Below are positions 43,444 to 55,442 of a stretch of 64,000 nt of DNA, piece by piece. Each line of letters starts with the position of its first letter. Within the stretch, counting starts at the first letter, position 1. Source of the DNA: Adiantum capillus-veneris (lineage: Eukaryota > Streptophyta > Polypodiopsida > Polypodiales > Pteridaceae). Below the pieces are notes generated by a model. It saw only the letters and a list, made by a program, of their open reading frames with translations, was not told the DNA's origin and searched no databases. Position numbers and translations under genes: made by a program. The stretch covers positions 122,298,817 to 122,362,816 of the forward strand of contig CM043958.1 in assembly GCA_014529385.2 (NCBI GenBank), read 5' to 3'.

Positions 43444-44660
43444 ATGGCCGTAAGCTTTGCAGTAAGTATACTGTGGACATTCATTGGAAACATGGTCTTT
43501 GGATTTACACTTTGAACGCTAGGTTTCCACTCTTCTTACTGATTGTCTGGTCTGGCTTATTTCAGCAATCTGACTGGCCATCTCATCAATCTTCCTAGAC
43601 CAAGACCCCTTCTTAGTCTTGTCTTTGCTCCTCTCATCTGAGCTACTTTCAGAACTACTGGAGGTCTTACTGGAATCAGAGTTTTCAGTAGAAGTACTGC
43701 TATCACTGGACCTCCTTTTCTTATGACTTCTTTCCTTCTTAGCCTGTTGTTCCAGCTTCAGGGCTCGCTACACCAGATCATTAAATTTCTTAATTGGTGC
43801 AGGTACCTCCTGTTCCCTCAGCTTCTTACTACGAAAACCATTTAAAAACCATGCATGGAACCGTTTTTTTGATGGTGGTTCTTGTCGCTGCCTTGTCAGT
43901 TCCTTGATTTTCCCTACATAGCTTCCAACTGATAATTTCCTTTGCTTTATCTTATCTAGTTCACAGAGGATATCCTCATCTCCTCTGTTATCTGAATATT
44001 CCAGTCAGAAAGCTTTGAGTAGTTTGTTACATGATCTGAGTTGGCAAGCTGGGTAATGGTAGTACCATTTCTTGGCTGCCTCCTTCAATGTCTGAGGAAA
44101 GTATTCCCCCCAATCATCTTCATCAATGTTTTTCAACTCAGCATACTGTTCGAAGGCTTGGATATGAACATTTGGGTCATCTCTCTTCCCACCCTTGAAT
44201 ACTGAAAAAGAAATTTTCAATGAAGAGGTGTAATCATGTCGATCAGCATTGTTTCTGCCTCTTCTCATCGTAGGAACCTAACTCCTTTTTGAAGATTTCA
44301 TGTAATGATCTGTATTTGCATCCCAATCAATTTCTTCTGTAGTCTCAGTTTCTGTCTCTTCCCTGGCTTTTTTGATGGAACTGTGACGACTACCTTTACT
44401 GCCTTTGGCTCCTTCATCCCCATGTGTGGTCCGAGAACTCATGGCCTTGCGTTCTTCCCTTTCAGTCCTCCTTCGTCTGGGCTTGACTGGAGTGCTGAGA
44501 GCCCTTAGCCTCATCAGCTTGACTATGCTCCTCCGAAGCCTCAGTCTCAGTCCTCGGTTCAGTCTTAAGATCAGAATCTCTTTCTGACTCCTCAAGAATA
44601 GGGTCAACGCGGTAGGATGGCTTTCGACCACGACTAGGTTTGGGTGCCATATCTTCAGCT
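43440..44660 (-). pseudogene. Ty3/Gypsy gag remnant
   Basis: From about 44650 the minus strand gives a charged N-terminus (MAPKPSRGRKPSYRVDPI ... Glu/Ser-rich). The gag core FSVFKGGKRDDPNVHIQAFE, WGEYFPQTLKEAAKKWYYHY follows (44210-44030), then LSVGSYVGKIKELTRQ and FHAWFLNGFRSKKLREQEV (43930-43800), a Ser/Lys-rich region, and degenerate zinc-knuckle text CKSKDHVSNEC and YCKAYGHLWNNC (about 43510-43450). This is the Retrotrans_gag layout. Stops near 44004 and 43770 and frame slips near 44280 and 44500 break it. The element is truncated at about 43440, before protease. Confidence 0.75.
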
Positions 44661-44766
44661 GAAAATTCAAACTGGGAGAAGCGATTTGGTCAATGCGCAA
44701 ATAGCTCTAGCCACCATTATCGCCAAAATGGAATTGGAGCTGATCTCTTCAGATAGCTGATTCCAG

Positions 44767-45192
44767 TGTTAGAATTTACAGCTACTGGAAGTCGTCAATT
44801 TAGTTAATGAAATTGAAATGGAGTATAGAAACTGAGCTGGAACAATTCTGAATTGAAATATTCTACTGGAATTAGGAACAGACTGAATGACTGAAAAAGT
44901 GTTTGAGATTCAGATTCAGAGTTTATAGATACAAGGTATTACAGATTGAAGATTGATGGACCACTGTATTAATGATTACAGAGTAGAGTTACAAGTGAAG
45001 AGACTAGAACCAAAAGACTAGAAGTAAGAATTCAAAGAGTGCAAACAGTGCCAAAGTACAATCAACCCGATTACAATGTAATGGGTCCTATTTATAGCTT
45101 CTTGAGGTTACTGTGGTAACCGCCATGGTAATTATTGGCTGGTCCGCTGTTCGGCTTCTTGGAGATGATTCCCACCTGTTGAGACTATCTCC
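44767..45192 (-). repeat. Gypsy 5' LTR, interrupted by Copia-4
   Basis: TGTTAGAATTTACAG at 44767 starts the LTR beside the gag leader. A TATAAATA box on the minus strand lies at 45096-45089. The LTR is cut at 45192 by Copia-4 and appears to resume at 50375, possibly ending near 50405 (GAAACAACA). No second LTR of this element is present. The LTR end is uncertain. Confidence 0.55.
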
Positions 45193-45419
45193 TGTTGGAA
45201 TTAGGGTTGCAGAGAAACACACACAGCTTGGAGAAGACGAAGGAAGCTCAAGGCACACAATAGAGAGTGTGTTACTTAGTGCGCAATGGAAAGATAGATA
45301 GCCCTAGAGTGATGGGCGTATATACAATGCACGGGGGAAAAAACCTCCTAAAGAGGGAAAAAATGCCCCGGCGGTCCTAGTGTGTTCACACACATCACTA
45401 CCACATGTATATGGTAACA
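45193..45419 (-). repeat. Copia-4 LTR (3')
   Basis: 227 bp, TGTTGGAATTAGGG ... TATGGTAACA, identical to the other LTR. CGTATATACAATG near 45320 is a candidate TATA region. Confidence 0.95.
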
Positions 45420-45494
45420 AATCCCCCCTGGAGTGATGCGGTGAACGAGAGCTGGCACATGAGTAAAGGGAAGTGCCATGCCCTGAGGACAGGA

Positions 45495-47010
45495 TCAGTC
45501 CACAAAGGGGAGTAAGCCCAAAGCTTTGCGGAAAGCTTCAAGCTTCTCACGAGACAATGCCTTTGTGAAAAGATCTGCAAGGTTGTCCTGTGTTGGCACA
45601 TAAGCCAAGCTGATCTCTCCTGCTGAGAGCCTCTCCCTGACATAGTGGTAATGCACCTCAATGTGCTTTGTGCGAGCATGAAAAACTGGGTTCCTCGCAA
45701 CTGCCAATGCGCTCTGACTGTCAGTGTAGATAGTGTTGGCAGTGTCCTGTCCAACACCCAAGTCAGCCATAAGGCGTCTGAGCCATACACACTCAACCGT
45801 AGCTGTGAAGACTGCCCTGTACTCAGCCTCACAACTCGAAGTGGCCACAGTAGGTTGCTTCTTGCTCAACCATGATATACATGAACTGCCAAGCATGAAA
45901 CAAAAACCACTTGTGGACACTCGCGTGTCAAAACAACCAGCCCAATCTGAGTCCGAAAAAGCATGTAAGTCTGGCGGCAATGATCCCCCTTGGGATAAAA
46001 CAAGCCAAGATGTAAAGTGCCACTAAGGTAGCGGAAAATCCTCTTGACAGCCTGCCAATGCTTAGACCCTGGGCTATGCATAAATCTGCTGACCTGCGAG
46101 ACTGCAAACTGAATATCTGGCCTCGTGTTGCATACATAAATGAGGCAGCCAACAGCAGTTTGGTAAAGAGTGACATCAGCAGGATCGCCAGCATCATGTA
46201 GACTCAACTTCAAACCTGTTTCCATGGGAGTGGCAATAGGTTTGCAATCCTCAAGTCCAAACTTACATAGCAATGTCTCTATGTAACTTTTCTGACACAA
46301 GGCAATACCACCATCACACTGCTTAAACTGTATACCCAAGTAATGATGCAACAGCCCCAAATCTTTCATCTTGAAAGTAGCATTCAAATCAGCCTTAAAT
46401 TCAGCAATATGTCTCTCATTTGGTCCAGTGATCAGCAAATCATCAACATAAAGAACCACAATGAGAAATACATCATCCTCACGCTTTACATACAATGTGC
46501 TTTCTGTTGGACTGTTACGAAAGCCTCGTTTAACCAAATGAGTGTCAGCTTTCTCATACCAAGCACGAGGAGATTGCTTCAACCCATACAAAGCCTTCTT
46601 ACATTTGCACACTTTGTCCTCTTGTCCTTTTATGACAAAACCGCGAGGCTGCGTTACATAAACTTCCTCAAATATGTCACCATTCAAGAAAGCAGTAACA
46701 ATGTCTGATTGATGTACATCCCAACCAAAATGAGCTGCCAATGCACATAGAAAACGCACAGTAGTCATACGACAAGTGGGAGCAAAAGTCTCTTCATAAT
46801 CTATGCCTTTTTGTTGTGCATAACCCTTTGCAACAAGTCGAGCCTTATGGCGATCGATCTCACCATCCGGCTTGCGTTTCAACTTGTAAACCCACTTCGT
46901 ACCAATGGCCTTTTTGCCAGGAGGCAAATCACATAAAGTCCATGTGTCATTCTCTATAAGTGCATCATATTCTGATTTCATGGCAGCAATCCAATTTCTG
47001 AATTCTGTGC
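45495..47010 (-). CDS. Copia-4 reverse transcriptase-RNase H
   Basis: RT frame from about 47005: NWIAAMKSEYDALIENDTW, GTKWVYKLKRKPDGEIDR, DVHQSDIVTAFLNGDIFEEV (first catalytic Asp), YGLKQSPRAWYEK and catalytic LYVDDLLI (about 46450). It runs to about 45985, where a frame slip beside a G-run passes into RNase H: DSDWAGCFDTRVSTSGF, ATSSCEAEYRAVF, TDSQSALAVARNPVFHARTK, ending GLLPFVD at 45495. Separate frames from integrase mean the copy as read cannot make one polyprotein unless the slips are assembly errors. Confidence 0.9.
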
Positions 47011-49780
47011 TTCATCAAAAGACAGAGGCTCCTCAACATCATGTAAACTAGACACAGCCAAAGCATAACAATCTGATGCATAAGATGCATGGCGAGAGCC
47101 TGAACGAGTACGACTAGATAAAGGTGCATCCAATTTACTGTCACGCAAAGTGTGCACCAGCCATTTTGGCATACCTCTAGCCTGCTCATTTTCAGCCCTT
47201 TCCTCATCAAGTACATCATGTACATCTGCATCAGTAATAGGCTGTTCTAAAACATTTTCAGAAACCCCCATAGGCTGTACATTTGCCTCATTGGAACTTA
47301 CATTCGTATTTCCACCACTGAAAAGAGGCAACAAAGTGTCATAAATGTCCTGTGAGCTTACATTACTGTCTCTAGTACATGACAGCAAGGGCTGAACAGA
47401 ATCTTCCACAAACACTACATCCCGTGAAACCAGAATACGTTTTGTTTGCGGATGATACAACCTGTAACCTTTGCTTTCAGCACTATAACCAACAAAAATA
47501 CATTTGACAGCCTTATCATCCAATTTTCTGCGCTGCACTTGTGGCACCAAAGCATATGCCAAACAGCCAAAAACACGCATGTGCTCAATAGAAGGTTTTC
47601 TATCATGCCATGCTTCATATGGAGTAATAGACTGCAAAGCTTTCGTAGGACACCTGTTAAGTACATAAGTGGCACACATGATGGCCTCAAGCCAAAAAGA
47701 ATGCGGCAAAGCTTGACTTTTGACCATACATCGTGCCATTTCCGTTAGTGACCTGTTTTTCCTCTCAGCAACACCATTTTGCTGAGGTGTATAAGGCACT
47801 GTACATTGGTGTTTTATCCCACGACTAGCCAGAAATGCATTAAATTCATGAGACATATACTCCCCCCCTCGATCGGAACGGAGGGTGCCCATAGTACATT
47901 TTGAGACATTTTCAGCCATAGCCAAAAATTGTTTGAAGCACATAAAAACTTCGGACTTCGCTTTAAGCGGAAATACCCATGCATGCCTGGAGTAATCATC
48001 AATGAAAGTCACGAAGTACAGGTAATTGCCCAAGGACGGAGTTTGCATGGGCCCACAAACATCACTATGCACAAGCTGCAACCTGCATGTGGCCCTAACT
48101 GAACCATCCTTTGGAAACTTAGAACGCTGCATTTTACCCAAAATACAGCCTTCACAAACATGTTTGACAGGTGCTTCAAGAGGCGGCAAAGAAGCAACCA
48201 TATCAGATTTCTGCAAACGCAGCAAACTGGCAAAATTCAGATGACCAAAACGTGCATGCCAAAGTTTTGCATCTGAAATAGCCCTTGAATCTGCAACAGC
48301 ATTTGCAAAATTTTGTCCACACTTGTCATACAAAGTGAGCTTATACAGCCCACGGCACAAAAGCCCAGATGCAACAATTTCATCACCAAAACTGAGATCA
48401 TGAACTGTACATCTGTCATCCACAAATTTGACTACAAGTCCAAGTCTAGCAAGTGCGGATACAGACAAGAGATTCTTCTTGATCCCAGGTACATAAAGTG
48501 CATCAACAAGTGTGAAGGAACTGCCATTAGCAGCAGTGAGCACAATCTTTCCAACTCCCTGAACTGGATAAGAGGCGTTGTTGGCACAAGTGACTGAATT
48601 CCCATGAGGGACAGACTCGAGAGAGGTAAACAATTCACGATGTGAGGTAATGTGCTTTGTAGCACCACTGTCGAAATACCACACATGTGAATCTGCAGCA
48701 ACTGACAAGCATGCATCATGGACAGCAGGATTGTAAGTGCACTCTGCGCTAAAAGCCCATTCTGCATCAACATCAGCATCACAGTCTCCTTTCACAGAAG
48801 ACTCAACAATGGCTGCATTTGTAGTGGAACCAGCATTTGCAGTGGAACCACCCTCTTTCTTCTTAGCCTCTTTGGCCTTCAACTTAGGACACGACTTGAT
48901 CAAGTGATCATTGGCTTTACAATAATGGCAACGCATCTTCTTTTTGCCCTTATCACCAGAATTGCCAGACGAAGTGCTGCCAGCAGAAGCATTAGGAACA
49001 GAATTTTTGCCACTCGCAGCAGAACCATAAGAAGTGGCTGCATTACTGTTACCACCCTTTCTTTGAGAAGCAATAAAAGCCTGTTCAACTGCACGCTGCC
49101 TAGTCCTGTTTTTTCTAGAAAGTGACTCTTGCAACAGCAATGTGCATAATGCATCAAACTTGACAACTTCAGGATTTCCTTGGGTCATCAGTCTCCAAGT
49201 ACTAGCAAAAGTCTGGTAGGAATCTGGTAAGGCATCAAGAACAGTCTGCACAAGGGAACTGTCTGAAATGACTTCACCTGCAGAAATAAGTTGCTCATTG
49301 ATATCCTTGACACTAGCAAGGAAAGTGTCCATATCATCTTCCTCATGCATAATCTTCGACTCTAGCTCTTTACGCAGCAAAGCAATTTTAGCCTCATTGC
49401 GGCTTGCATAAAGACCTGCTAGAATATCCCAAGCCTGTTTTGCAGATTTTGCTGAACGGATGTGAGGAACAATGGTGCGCTTCACAGACAACGCAATCAA
49501 TGCATGAGCCTGCGCATCCTTAACATCCCAACGAGCTTGTTCTGCTGTAGGCAAAACAACTCTAACAGCTGCAATCCTTGCAGCAAGACCTGCAACATCC
49601 CTCAACATCGCCTACATCTTCAGAACCAGGACGTACATCAATGCCCTGCACAATGTTCCAGACACCTTTTGACACAAGAACATGTTGCATCATATAAGCC
49701 CACATAGGGTAGTTGTCCCCATCCAACCTGTCCTCAGCAGCAAACATCTTGAACACATCTGTGTTGTTGTTGTCAGCCAT
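46978..49780 (-). CDS. Copia-4 gag-protease-integrase
   Basis: Begins at ATG 49780 (DRLDGDNYPMWAYMMQHVLV, gag). After one frame slip near 49605 it continues as an 876-codon frame: gag UBN2-like region (HALIALSVKRTIVPHIRSAK ... LARKELESKI-type helices), zinc knuckle CHYCKANDHLIKSC (about residue 226), protease WYFDSGATKHI (about 308), pre-integrase LWHARFGH...HVCEGC (about 444-490). Integrase follows with VHSDVCGP, SDRGGEY and NGVAERKN (about 510, 579 and 612), then the C-terminal domain (CIFVGYSAESKGYRLYHP). It runs to a stop at 46978 where RT begins in another frame. Gag packages the RNA, protease cleaves the polyprotein and integrase inserts the cDNA. Confidence 0.9.
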
Positions 49781-50142
49781 GGTAAATGCTGCACCTGATG
49801 TGAAAACTGCCCGAAAATAGGAGAAATGGAGCGGGAACAACTTGTGCTATATAGCACAAACCGTAGAAGACTATAAGGCACCTGTTATGCAGAAAACGGC
49901 ACTGACAGAAAATCTGCACAAAATGACGAAATAGCCTGTGCAGTACTGCCCGTAGTGGAAACGGAGGCCGAAATGAGCCCAAATCAAAATTCTGAGCAGA
50001 CCAAGCTCTTCGAGCTCCCCCAAAATATTTGTCGACCTGCGAACGCTCGCCAAAGCTCACTGAAATCGGAGAAAGTGAGCAGGCGTGTGCTGGAGCAGCT
50101 GGCGACTAAGCCCGGGAGGACGTGACCTGCTCTGATACCAAT

Positions 50143-50369
50143 TGTTGGAATTAGGGTTGCAGAGAAACACACACAGCTTGGAGAAGACGAAGGAAGCTCA
50201 AGGCACACAATAGAGAGTGTGTTACTTAGTGCGCAATGGAAAGATAGATAGCCCTAGAGTGATGGGCGTATATACAATGCACGGGGGAAAAAACCTCCTA
50301 AAGAGGGAAAAAATGCCCCGGCGGTCCTAGTGTGTTCACACACATCACTACCACATGTATATGGTAACA
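50143..50369 (-). repeat. Copia-4 LTR (5')
   Basis: 227 bp, identical to 45193-45419, next to the primer-binding site. Confidence 0.95.
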
Positions 50370-50405
50370 TCTCCGTCGTCTACAGTCCATGCAATTGAAA
50401 CAACA

Positions 50406-53250
50406 TCAATAATGATGTAGAGATGGATTAATTCTTATTCAAAATATTGTATACAAAGTGGTTGTATAAATGGTAGTGCACGTTTTTCTTCCTACACCTT
50501 TTCAGCTTAGATATAGATGTGATTCTATGTTAGGATTATGTGTATGTGGGCATTGATTCTCTGGAGGACTTTTGAGAATATGAAAATTGTTTTTTAGTGT
50601 CATAAAATCTAATATCTAACTAACCCAAATGATTTTATCATATTAAACTGATCATTTAATGTGGGAGAATAAACAATGAACAAGAGTTAGAATTTAGACA
50701 TGTGTTATGGATCTATGTTGACACGGGGCCAAAGTCAATGGGTCCAAATGAGAGATGGTCTGTCACAGAGCAATGCTAGCTAATGGAGCTTGAAAGACCT
50801 TAGGGTTATCTTCATTAAAGACCTCCAAAGGTTAGTGTTAAAAGTCCTTAGACCTCAGACCTTAGGCAAGCTACGGCTGTGCTCGAGATCGGAATTCCCA
50901 AGCTTGAGGTGCTTGTCGTGCTTGCTGACTAAGGTACTTGAGGTGCTTAATGACTAAGGTGCTTCATGACTAGGCTTGAGGTGTTCCAAAAGTCAAACAC
51001 ATCCCTACACAAGGGTGGGCAAGTCCTACAAGTAGGGGTGTGAGAGAGAACACACGCACACTCACTCCATGCAAGCCAATAAAGAGGCAACAAGGACACA
51101 TGTCAAGTTCCTCCCCATGTTGCTCTCATAAGGTACCTAAAGTCTATTGTTTGACCTCTAAAGGGGTCCAATGAGAATTTAGTTATTTAATTAATTGTTT
51201 AAAGAATTTTTCAAGCCCACTCTCTCAAAGGGAAAGGAGGACACTTGTCCAAATGCTACCATGGTTGCTCGATATGCACTATGCATGTGATTGGCTAGGA
51301 TTGCAGGGGTCCAATCAAATGCAAGCATGAGCTACAAGGAGGGGTTGACTAAAGCAATTTGGGGGTGTCCTTGGGGGGCGTACTCTCTCTCACACACACT
51401 CGCATGCTCATTCTCACTTGGTGAAAGTGCAAGAACTCCATCTCCTTCTCCAAGCTTGTTGAGAAGTTGAGAGCCTACATCAACACTCTTGGCTATGGAA
51501 TGCGGATCCAACCAAGAGCCATGCTTCAATGCTTAAGCTTGCCATATTCTCCATCTTCATTACTATGCTAAGCAAGAAGAGTGAAGTGAGGAACTATTTC
51601 TTTCTCATATGAGTGTTTCTTCTTCCTCTTCCATACCCTCATTCCTTGCTAGCTCTCTCCACCTTCGAAGGTGTTTGAGGTCTTGGTACTAAGGCCGAGG
51701 ATAAGTTAATGGTTTCCATTAGCTAAATTATGGACATAATTGTGGTGCATGAAGGTCTCTATCTTCATTGTACCATCAAGGTCTCAAGGAACACAAAGCT
51801 TGTATTGTATCAAGTCTCTATTTATGGGAGAAGTTATAATACAAAAGGCTTTTGGAGGGGGGATCGGCTCCACATAAATCTGATCCTCAATTGTTGTCAA
51901 GTTCTCTAATTCTCAATTGTTGTCAATTGTTGTCAAGTTCTCTAATTCTCTCTCTTGTAAAACTATTGTTCATGCCAAGTTAATTAAGTATAATGGTTAT
52001 GTTGCTACCGCAAATTAAGATCACCCTCTATGTTCTCAAAGTAGTCTTAAGATTGTGTGACTTTTTGGTGGGATTATGAATGGATGGAGTCAAAACTAAG
52101 CAACAAGTATTTTCATCATTGGGATGCATAGTGATTGGAACAATTTTTTGTAGGACTACGAATACACAAAGTTAATCTACTAAACAACACGTGTCATCTT
52201 TGTAATGTGCTCCTCATATCTCAATAAACATCTTTGTAATGTGCACCTCATATCTTGATAAACATCTTTGCTCCTTTGAATTCAATACTTGAGTCAAGAA
52301 TATACAAATGTCAATTGAATGTACTTGACTTGCACTCATATAATGCATTGGCACATTTATGAAGTTTTTATCTTCTTAGAAGATGGATTAGTTCTTAGAG
52401 GTGTTCTCTTGGCATATCCCAAAATAATAATGTGTTATCATGGTTGTTAATTCTAAACCCCCTTATGTAACCTCTCATTGGACAGTGCTTTGAAAGTAGA
52501 ATGCAAATGTATAATTTTTATCAAGTTTGAACTTTTATAAACACACATTAAAAAAGAGACCCTAACAACTCAAGGCCAGCAATGTGGTAGAGTGAAACTT
52601 TGTCAATTCAAATATAGAGAAGTTTATATTATACTAGACATATATAGTGGATAATGCACATTCCCATTTTATAATGTGGTAATTTTGCTTGAACTAAAAC
52701 CCCTTCATGTGATCTATCCTCAGATAGTGCTTCAAAAGTAGAATGAAATCACAATATCTACCAAGATGGAACTTTTTTTAACATATAATTTTTTTAAAAA
52801 CCCAATAGCACATGTTTGGCCTTGTGACATGGTAAAAGTCACCGTACATTGGTTGCATTGGTTCAAAGTTTTAAATTTAATTTTCAAATTACTAGGTTTA
52901 AACTCAGGGGCTTACCAAACTTTAAATGTGAGAACCAAGCATGCCTTGTGAAATATGTGATCGAAATAGAAGTTGCGAACTATGCAAACCTTTAGAATTG
53001 GAAGAAAGAACTAGAGGAAAAATTATACAACAAACCCAAATAGATCATTCCCTTTTGTAATTATTTTGTACATGTACATTTATTTGATTCAATTTGATTA
53101 ATAAAGCTAAACAATTATTTCTTTCTTTAATTATGAAAGTTTTATAAATTTTCTTCAAGGGTAGTCCAGAACTTACCTAGCGATACACTCCCTCACTCTC
53201 TTTTTTTCTCTCTTGCCGTTGCGTCCCCCCTCCCCTCCCGGCCCACCACA
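50406..53250. other. Non-coding region with short local repeats
   Basis: No coding frame is recognised. Local repeats: GTTGTCAAGTTCTCTAATTCTC at 51893 and 51929 with GTTGTCAATT between; CATCTTTGTAATGTGC(T/A)CCTCATATCT(C/T)(A/G)ATAAA in tandem at about 52194 and 52228; and CTTGAGGTGCTT/ACTAAGGTGCTT words at 50900-50970. Text at 52255-52430 is repeated at 53290-53384 plus 54164-54245. Confidence 0.5.
52255..52430. repeat. Dispersed repeat, copy 1
   Basis: CATCTTTGCTCCTTTGAATTCAATACTTGAGTCA through AAGTTTTTATCTTCTTAGAAGATGGATTAG to GGTGTTCTCTTGGCA. The same text, diverged, flanks the LINE insertion as copy 2 (53295-53384 and 54164-54245). Confidence 0.7.
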
Positions 53251-53384
53251 AAAAAGGCGCCCCCTCCCCCCGTCGTCCTTACATCTCTCTAAGCATCTTT
53301 GCTCCTTTGCATGCAATATTTGAGTCATGACTACACATTTGTCGATTGAGTGTACTTTGCTTTGAGTTCATGTAATGTATTACT

Positions 53385-54163
53385 TTTTTTGTGTGCAAAA
53401 CTCACAATTGTGAGTGGATAGTATTAAGAACATCAGAAATATACACCAACCTCGAGCTCAGACCGAGCCTTGAGGGTCAAAGGATTACAAGTTTTCTGCT
53501 CGATAGAGAAACCACAACTACTCCTAGGCTTTACTTATTACCAGATGTCATCATGACATGTATTGTTCTAGACCAGTCCTCTGAGGCTTGTTTGTCTCCG
53601 ATCATGTGGATTATCACTCTGCTCTCTTTGCCATAGCTAGATCCCCCTCAAACACACGGTGGTTCCTTGCTTGCCAAATTTGGTGAAAGAAGTAGTACCT
53701 GATTATTTGAGTGCAGACAAGAAGAGCAGGACTTCCCAACCTGTGACTACCAAAGAACAGATCAGTCTTGAAGAACTTAATTTTCCATGTCCTTTGAATC
53801 CACTTGCATATTTTCCCAGCCATGCCACTGATTGCCTGGCATCCCGTGAAAAGGTGGGCTAGGTCTTCACTAGCTATTATGCACCCCGAGCAACGATTGG
53901 ACCCGATTCCTCTTTCTTGTATCTTTACGCCTGTTGGCAGAGCACCGCACCCCACATCACTTTCCACAGAAATATCTTCATATACTGAGGCCACCTTGGC
54001 TTCCAGATGTTCTCCATGACTCCCCCACCCACCGTTTTTCCATCCAGTGCCTCTTCCATAATTTGTTGAGGGGGCTAGACCAATTAGCCTCATGCATTAA
54101 TGCATGGTAAATGCCTTTAGAATGTGATTTCCAAAAGAGGTTGCTCCTGGGCCATCTCCAAGA
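53385..54163 (-). mobile_element. 5'-truncated LINE insertion
   Basis: A perfect 17-bp target duplication TCATGTAATGTATTACT bounds the insert (53368-53384 and 54164-54180). The left end begins with a T run (the minus-strand poly(A) tail, 53385-53390), so the element points left. The only coding content is the C-terminal zinc-binding region of LINE ORF2 on the minus strand. About 0.78 kb remains. It splits copy 2 of the repeat described at 52255. Confidence 0.9.
53614..54150 (-). pseudogene. LINE ORF2 C-terminal (zf-RVT-like) fragment
   Basis: After upstream frame slips (WKPRWPQYMKIFLWK in a neighbouring frame), the frame reads GALPTGVKIQERGIG, RCSGCIIASEDLAHLFTGC and IRYYFFHQIWQARNHRVFEG. 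This matches the plant non-LTR RT-associated zinc-binding domain (alpha-helix, A.PTG..L..RGI....C..C....E...HLF..C). RT and endonuclease are absent. Confidence 0.8.
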
Positions 54164-54538
54164 TCATGTAATGTATTACTACATTTCTTAAGTTTTTATC
54201 TTTTTACAAAGATGGATTACTACTTAAAAGTGTTCAGTTGGCAAGCTGAAAAGCTAGCTAGCAATGCACTCCCTCTCTACCTCTTTGTCTCTCTTACTCA
54301 CTGTTGTTCCCGCTTACTCGCATATCTATGCTCGTCACCCCCACCGTCCGGATGATGAGTCACACACTCGTCTTGATAACCAACACTACCATTTCTATTG
54401 CAAGCTTTATGATTTTAATAGAGTTGTTGAGCAATTCTAGTGTGGTGCCTTTTTAAGTTAGTAACTTGTAGTAATAACCACCTGACCTCCTATAGTGTAA
54501 TTGCTTTACAAGGTCTACCTAATGCACCTGCTATGTAA

Positions 54539-54539
<1 letters not shown>

Positions 54540-54608
<69 letters not shown>

Positions 54609-54623
54609 ACGCACACACACACA
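54540..54623. repeat. (CT)n-(CA)n compound microsatellite
   Basis: CT units 54540-54558, CA/CG units to 54623. Same arrangement as 40613-40698. Confidence 0.97.
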
Positions 54624-55400
54624 ATTTTCAAATTTGTGTTGAGCTTTAGCTCCATAATCCACAAAAGGTACACAAATGCTAAAAAGTTTTTTGCATTCTA
54701 CACTATTGCTCCATAGCTCCAATCTTCGAGTTTGCAATCCCAAAGACCATCTTTGCCAACTGTCAGCTATCATCCCTTGAAGGCACCAATACGAAATGCG
54801 TGCATGAAGAGCAAGAGGAGAGAGGCACATGTTGTCTATGGAGCTCTTTGTAACAACAATGTGCAGCTCCTTATTCACTATGTTGGCACATGCCTATCGG
54901 TGCAGAAAGAGATACTTCATTTCTGGACCCACCACATCTTGGACGAGCCCCCTCCCCTTGGAAGAGGCAGTCTTCTGTGCACCCACTTGCGGAGGCAGGT
55001 GAAAAGAGCATCCACTTGCTGTTACGAGGCTCGTTTGAACCCACCCTTAGTTTAGCTGAATGGATGTACCTATAGCTTGAAGGCTGAAGCACTCTAGTTG
55101 AAGTGTGTTACCATGAGAATGGTAAAAATTCTGCTCTCTCTCTCTCTCTCTCTCTCTCACTCACAGAGTTTGATCTTTCTCTCTCTCCACAAAGTTTAAT
55201 TTGTAAAGGCAAAAAGTTCGAGTCCGGTCTGAAGGACCAGATTTGAAAGCGAATGGTCCACCTTCCGGATTTAGCCCGCCTAGCGCCTGAACTTTTGAAT
55301 TCAAAGCAAAGCTTTGACAGGGCGAGTAGGAGGAGCAGCCAGATAGACGCTAACAGTACGCAGCAGGAGGTGCGACACGCTTAAAATTGTAGCTCCGGCT
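54624..55400. other. Upstream region of the At4g04980-like gene
   Basis: No coding frame is supported. A CT-rich tract at 55134-55200 could act as a pyrimidine-patch or GAGA-type promoter element upstream of the first possible exon, but no TATA box is evident. This is inference from position only. Confidence 0.3.
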
Positions 55401-55442
55401 ATGGCGTTTTTCTCTTCCAGCAGGATACCGTTTGCGAAAGAG
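55401..55442 (+). other. Possible first exon or upstream ORF
   Basis: ATG at 55401 opens MAFFSSSRIPFAKE and ends on a consensus donor GAG|GTAAGAG at 55443. It ends in phase 0, while the next clear exon in frame needs phase 1 or 2 at its acceptors (56713 or 56721). So it is either a 5' UTR exon with a chance ATG, or an exon joined through one I did not find. The intron would contain the 120-bp (GA)n tract. Confidence 0.35.

Larger units (their letters stand above)
45193..50369 (-). mobile_element. Full-length young Ty1/Copia element (Copia-4)
   Basis: LTRs 45193-45419 and 50143-50369 are both 227 bp and identical by direct comparison. The target duplication is TCTCC (45188-45192 and 50370-50374). 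The minus-strand primer site TGGTATCAGAGCAGG (50140-50126) lies 2 bp from the right LTR. The purine tract CCAGGGGGGATT lies beside the left LTR (45432-45420). All gag-pol domains are present in order, but in three or four frames. It is nested in a Gypsy LTR. Identical LTRs mean very recent insertion or gene conversion. Confidence 0.95.

Noticed and set aside
54501-54878. His-Thr repeat and Cys-Val repeat ORFs
   Set aside because: Translations of the (CA)n microsatellite.
55205-55260. tRNA T-arm-like GTTCGAGTCCGGTCT
   Set aside because: No acceptor, D or anticodon stems can be folded around it; a chance T-loop match.
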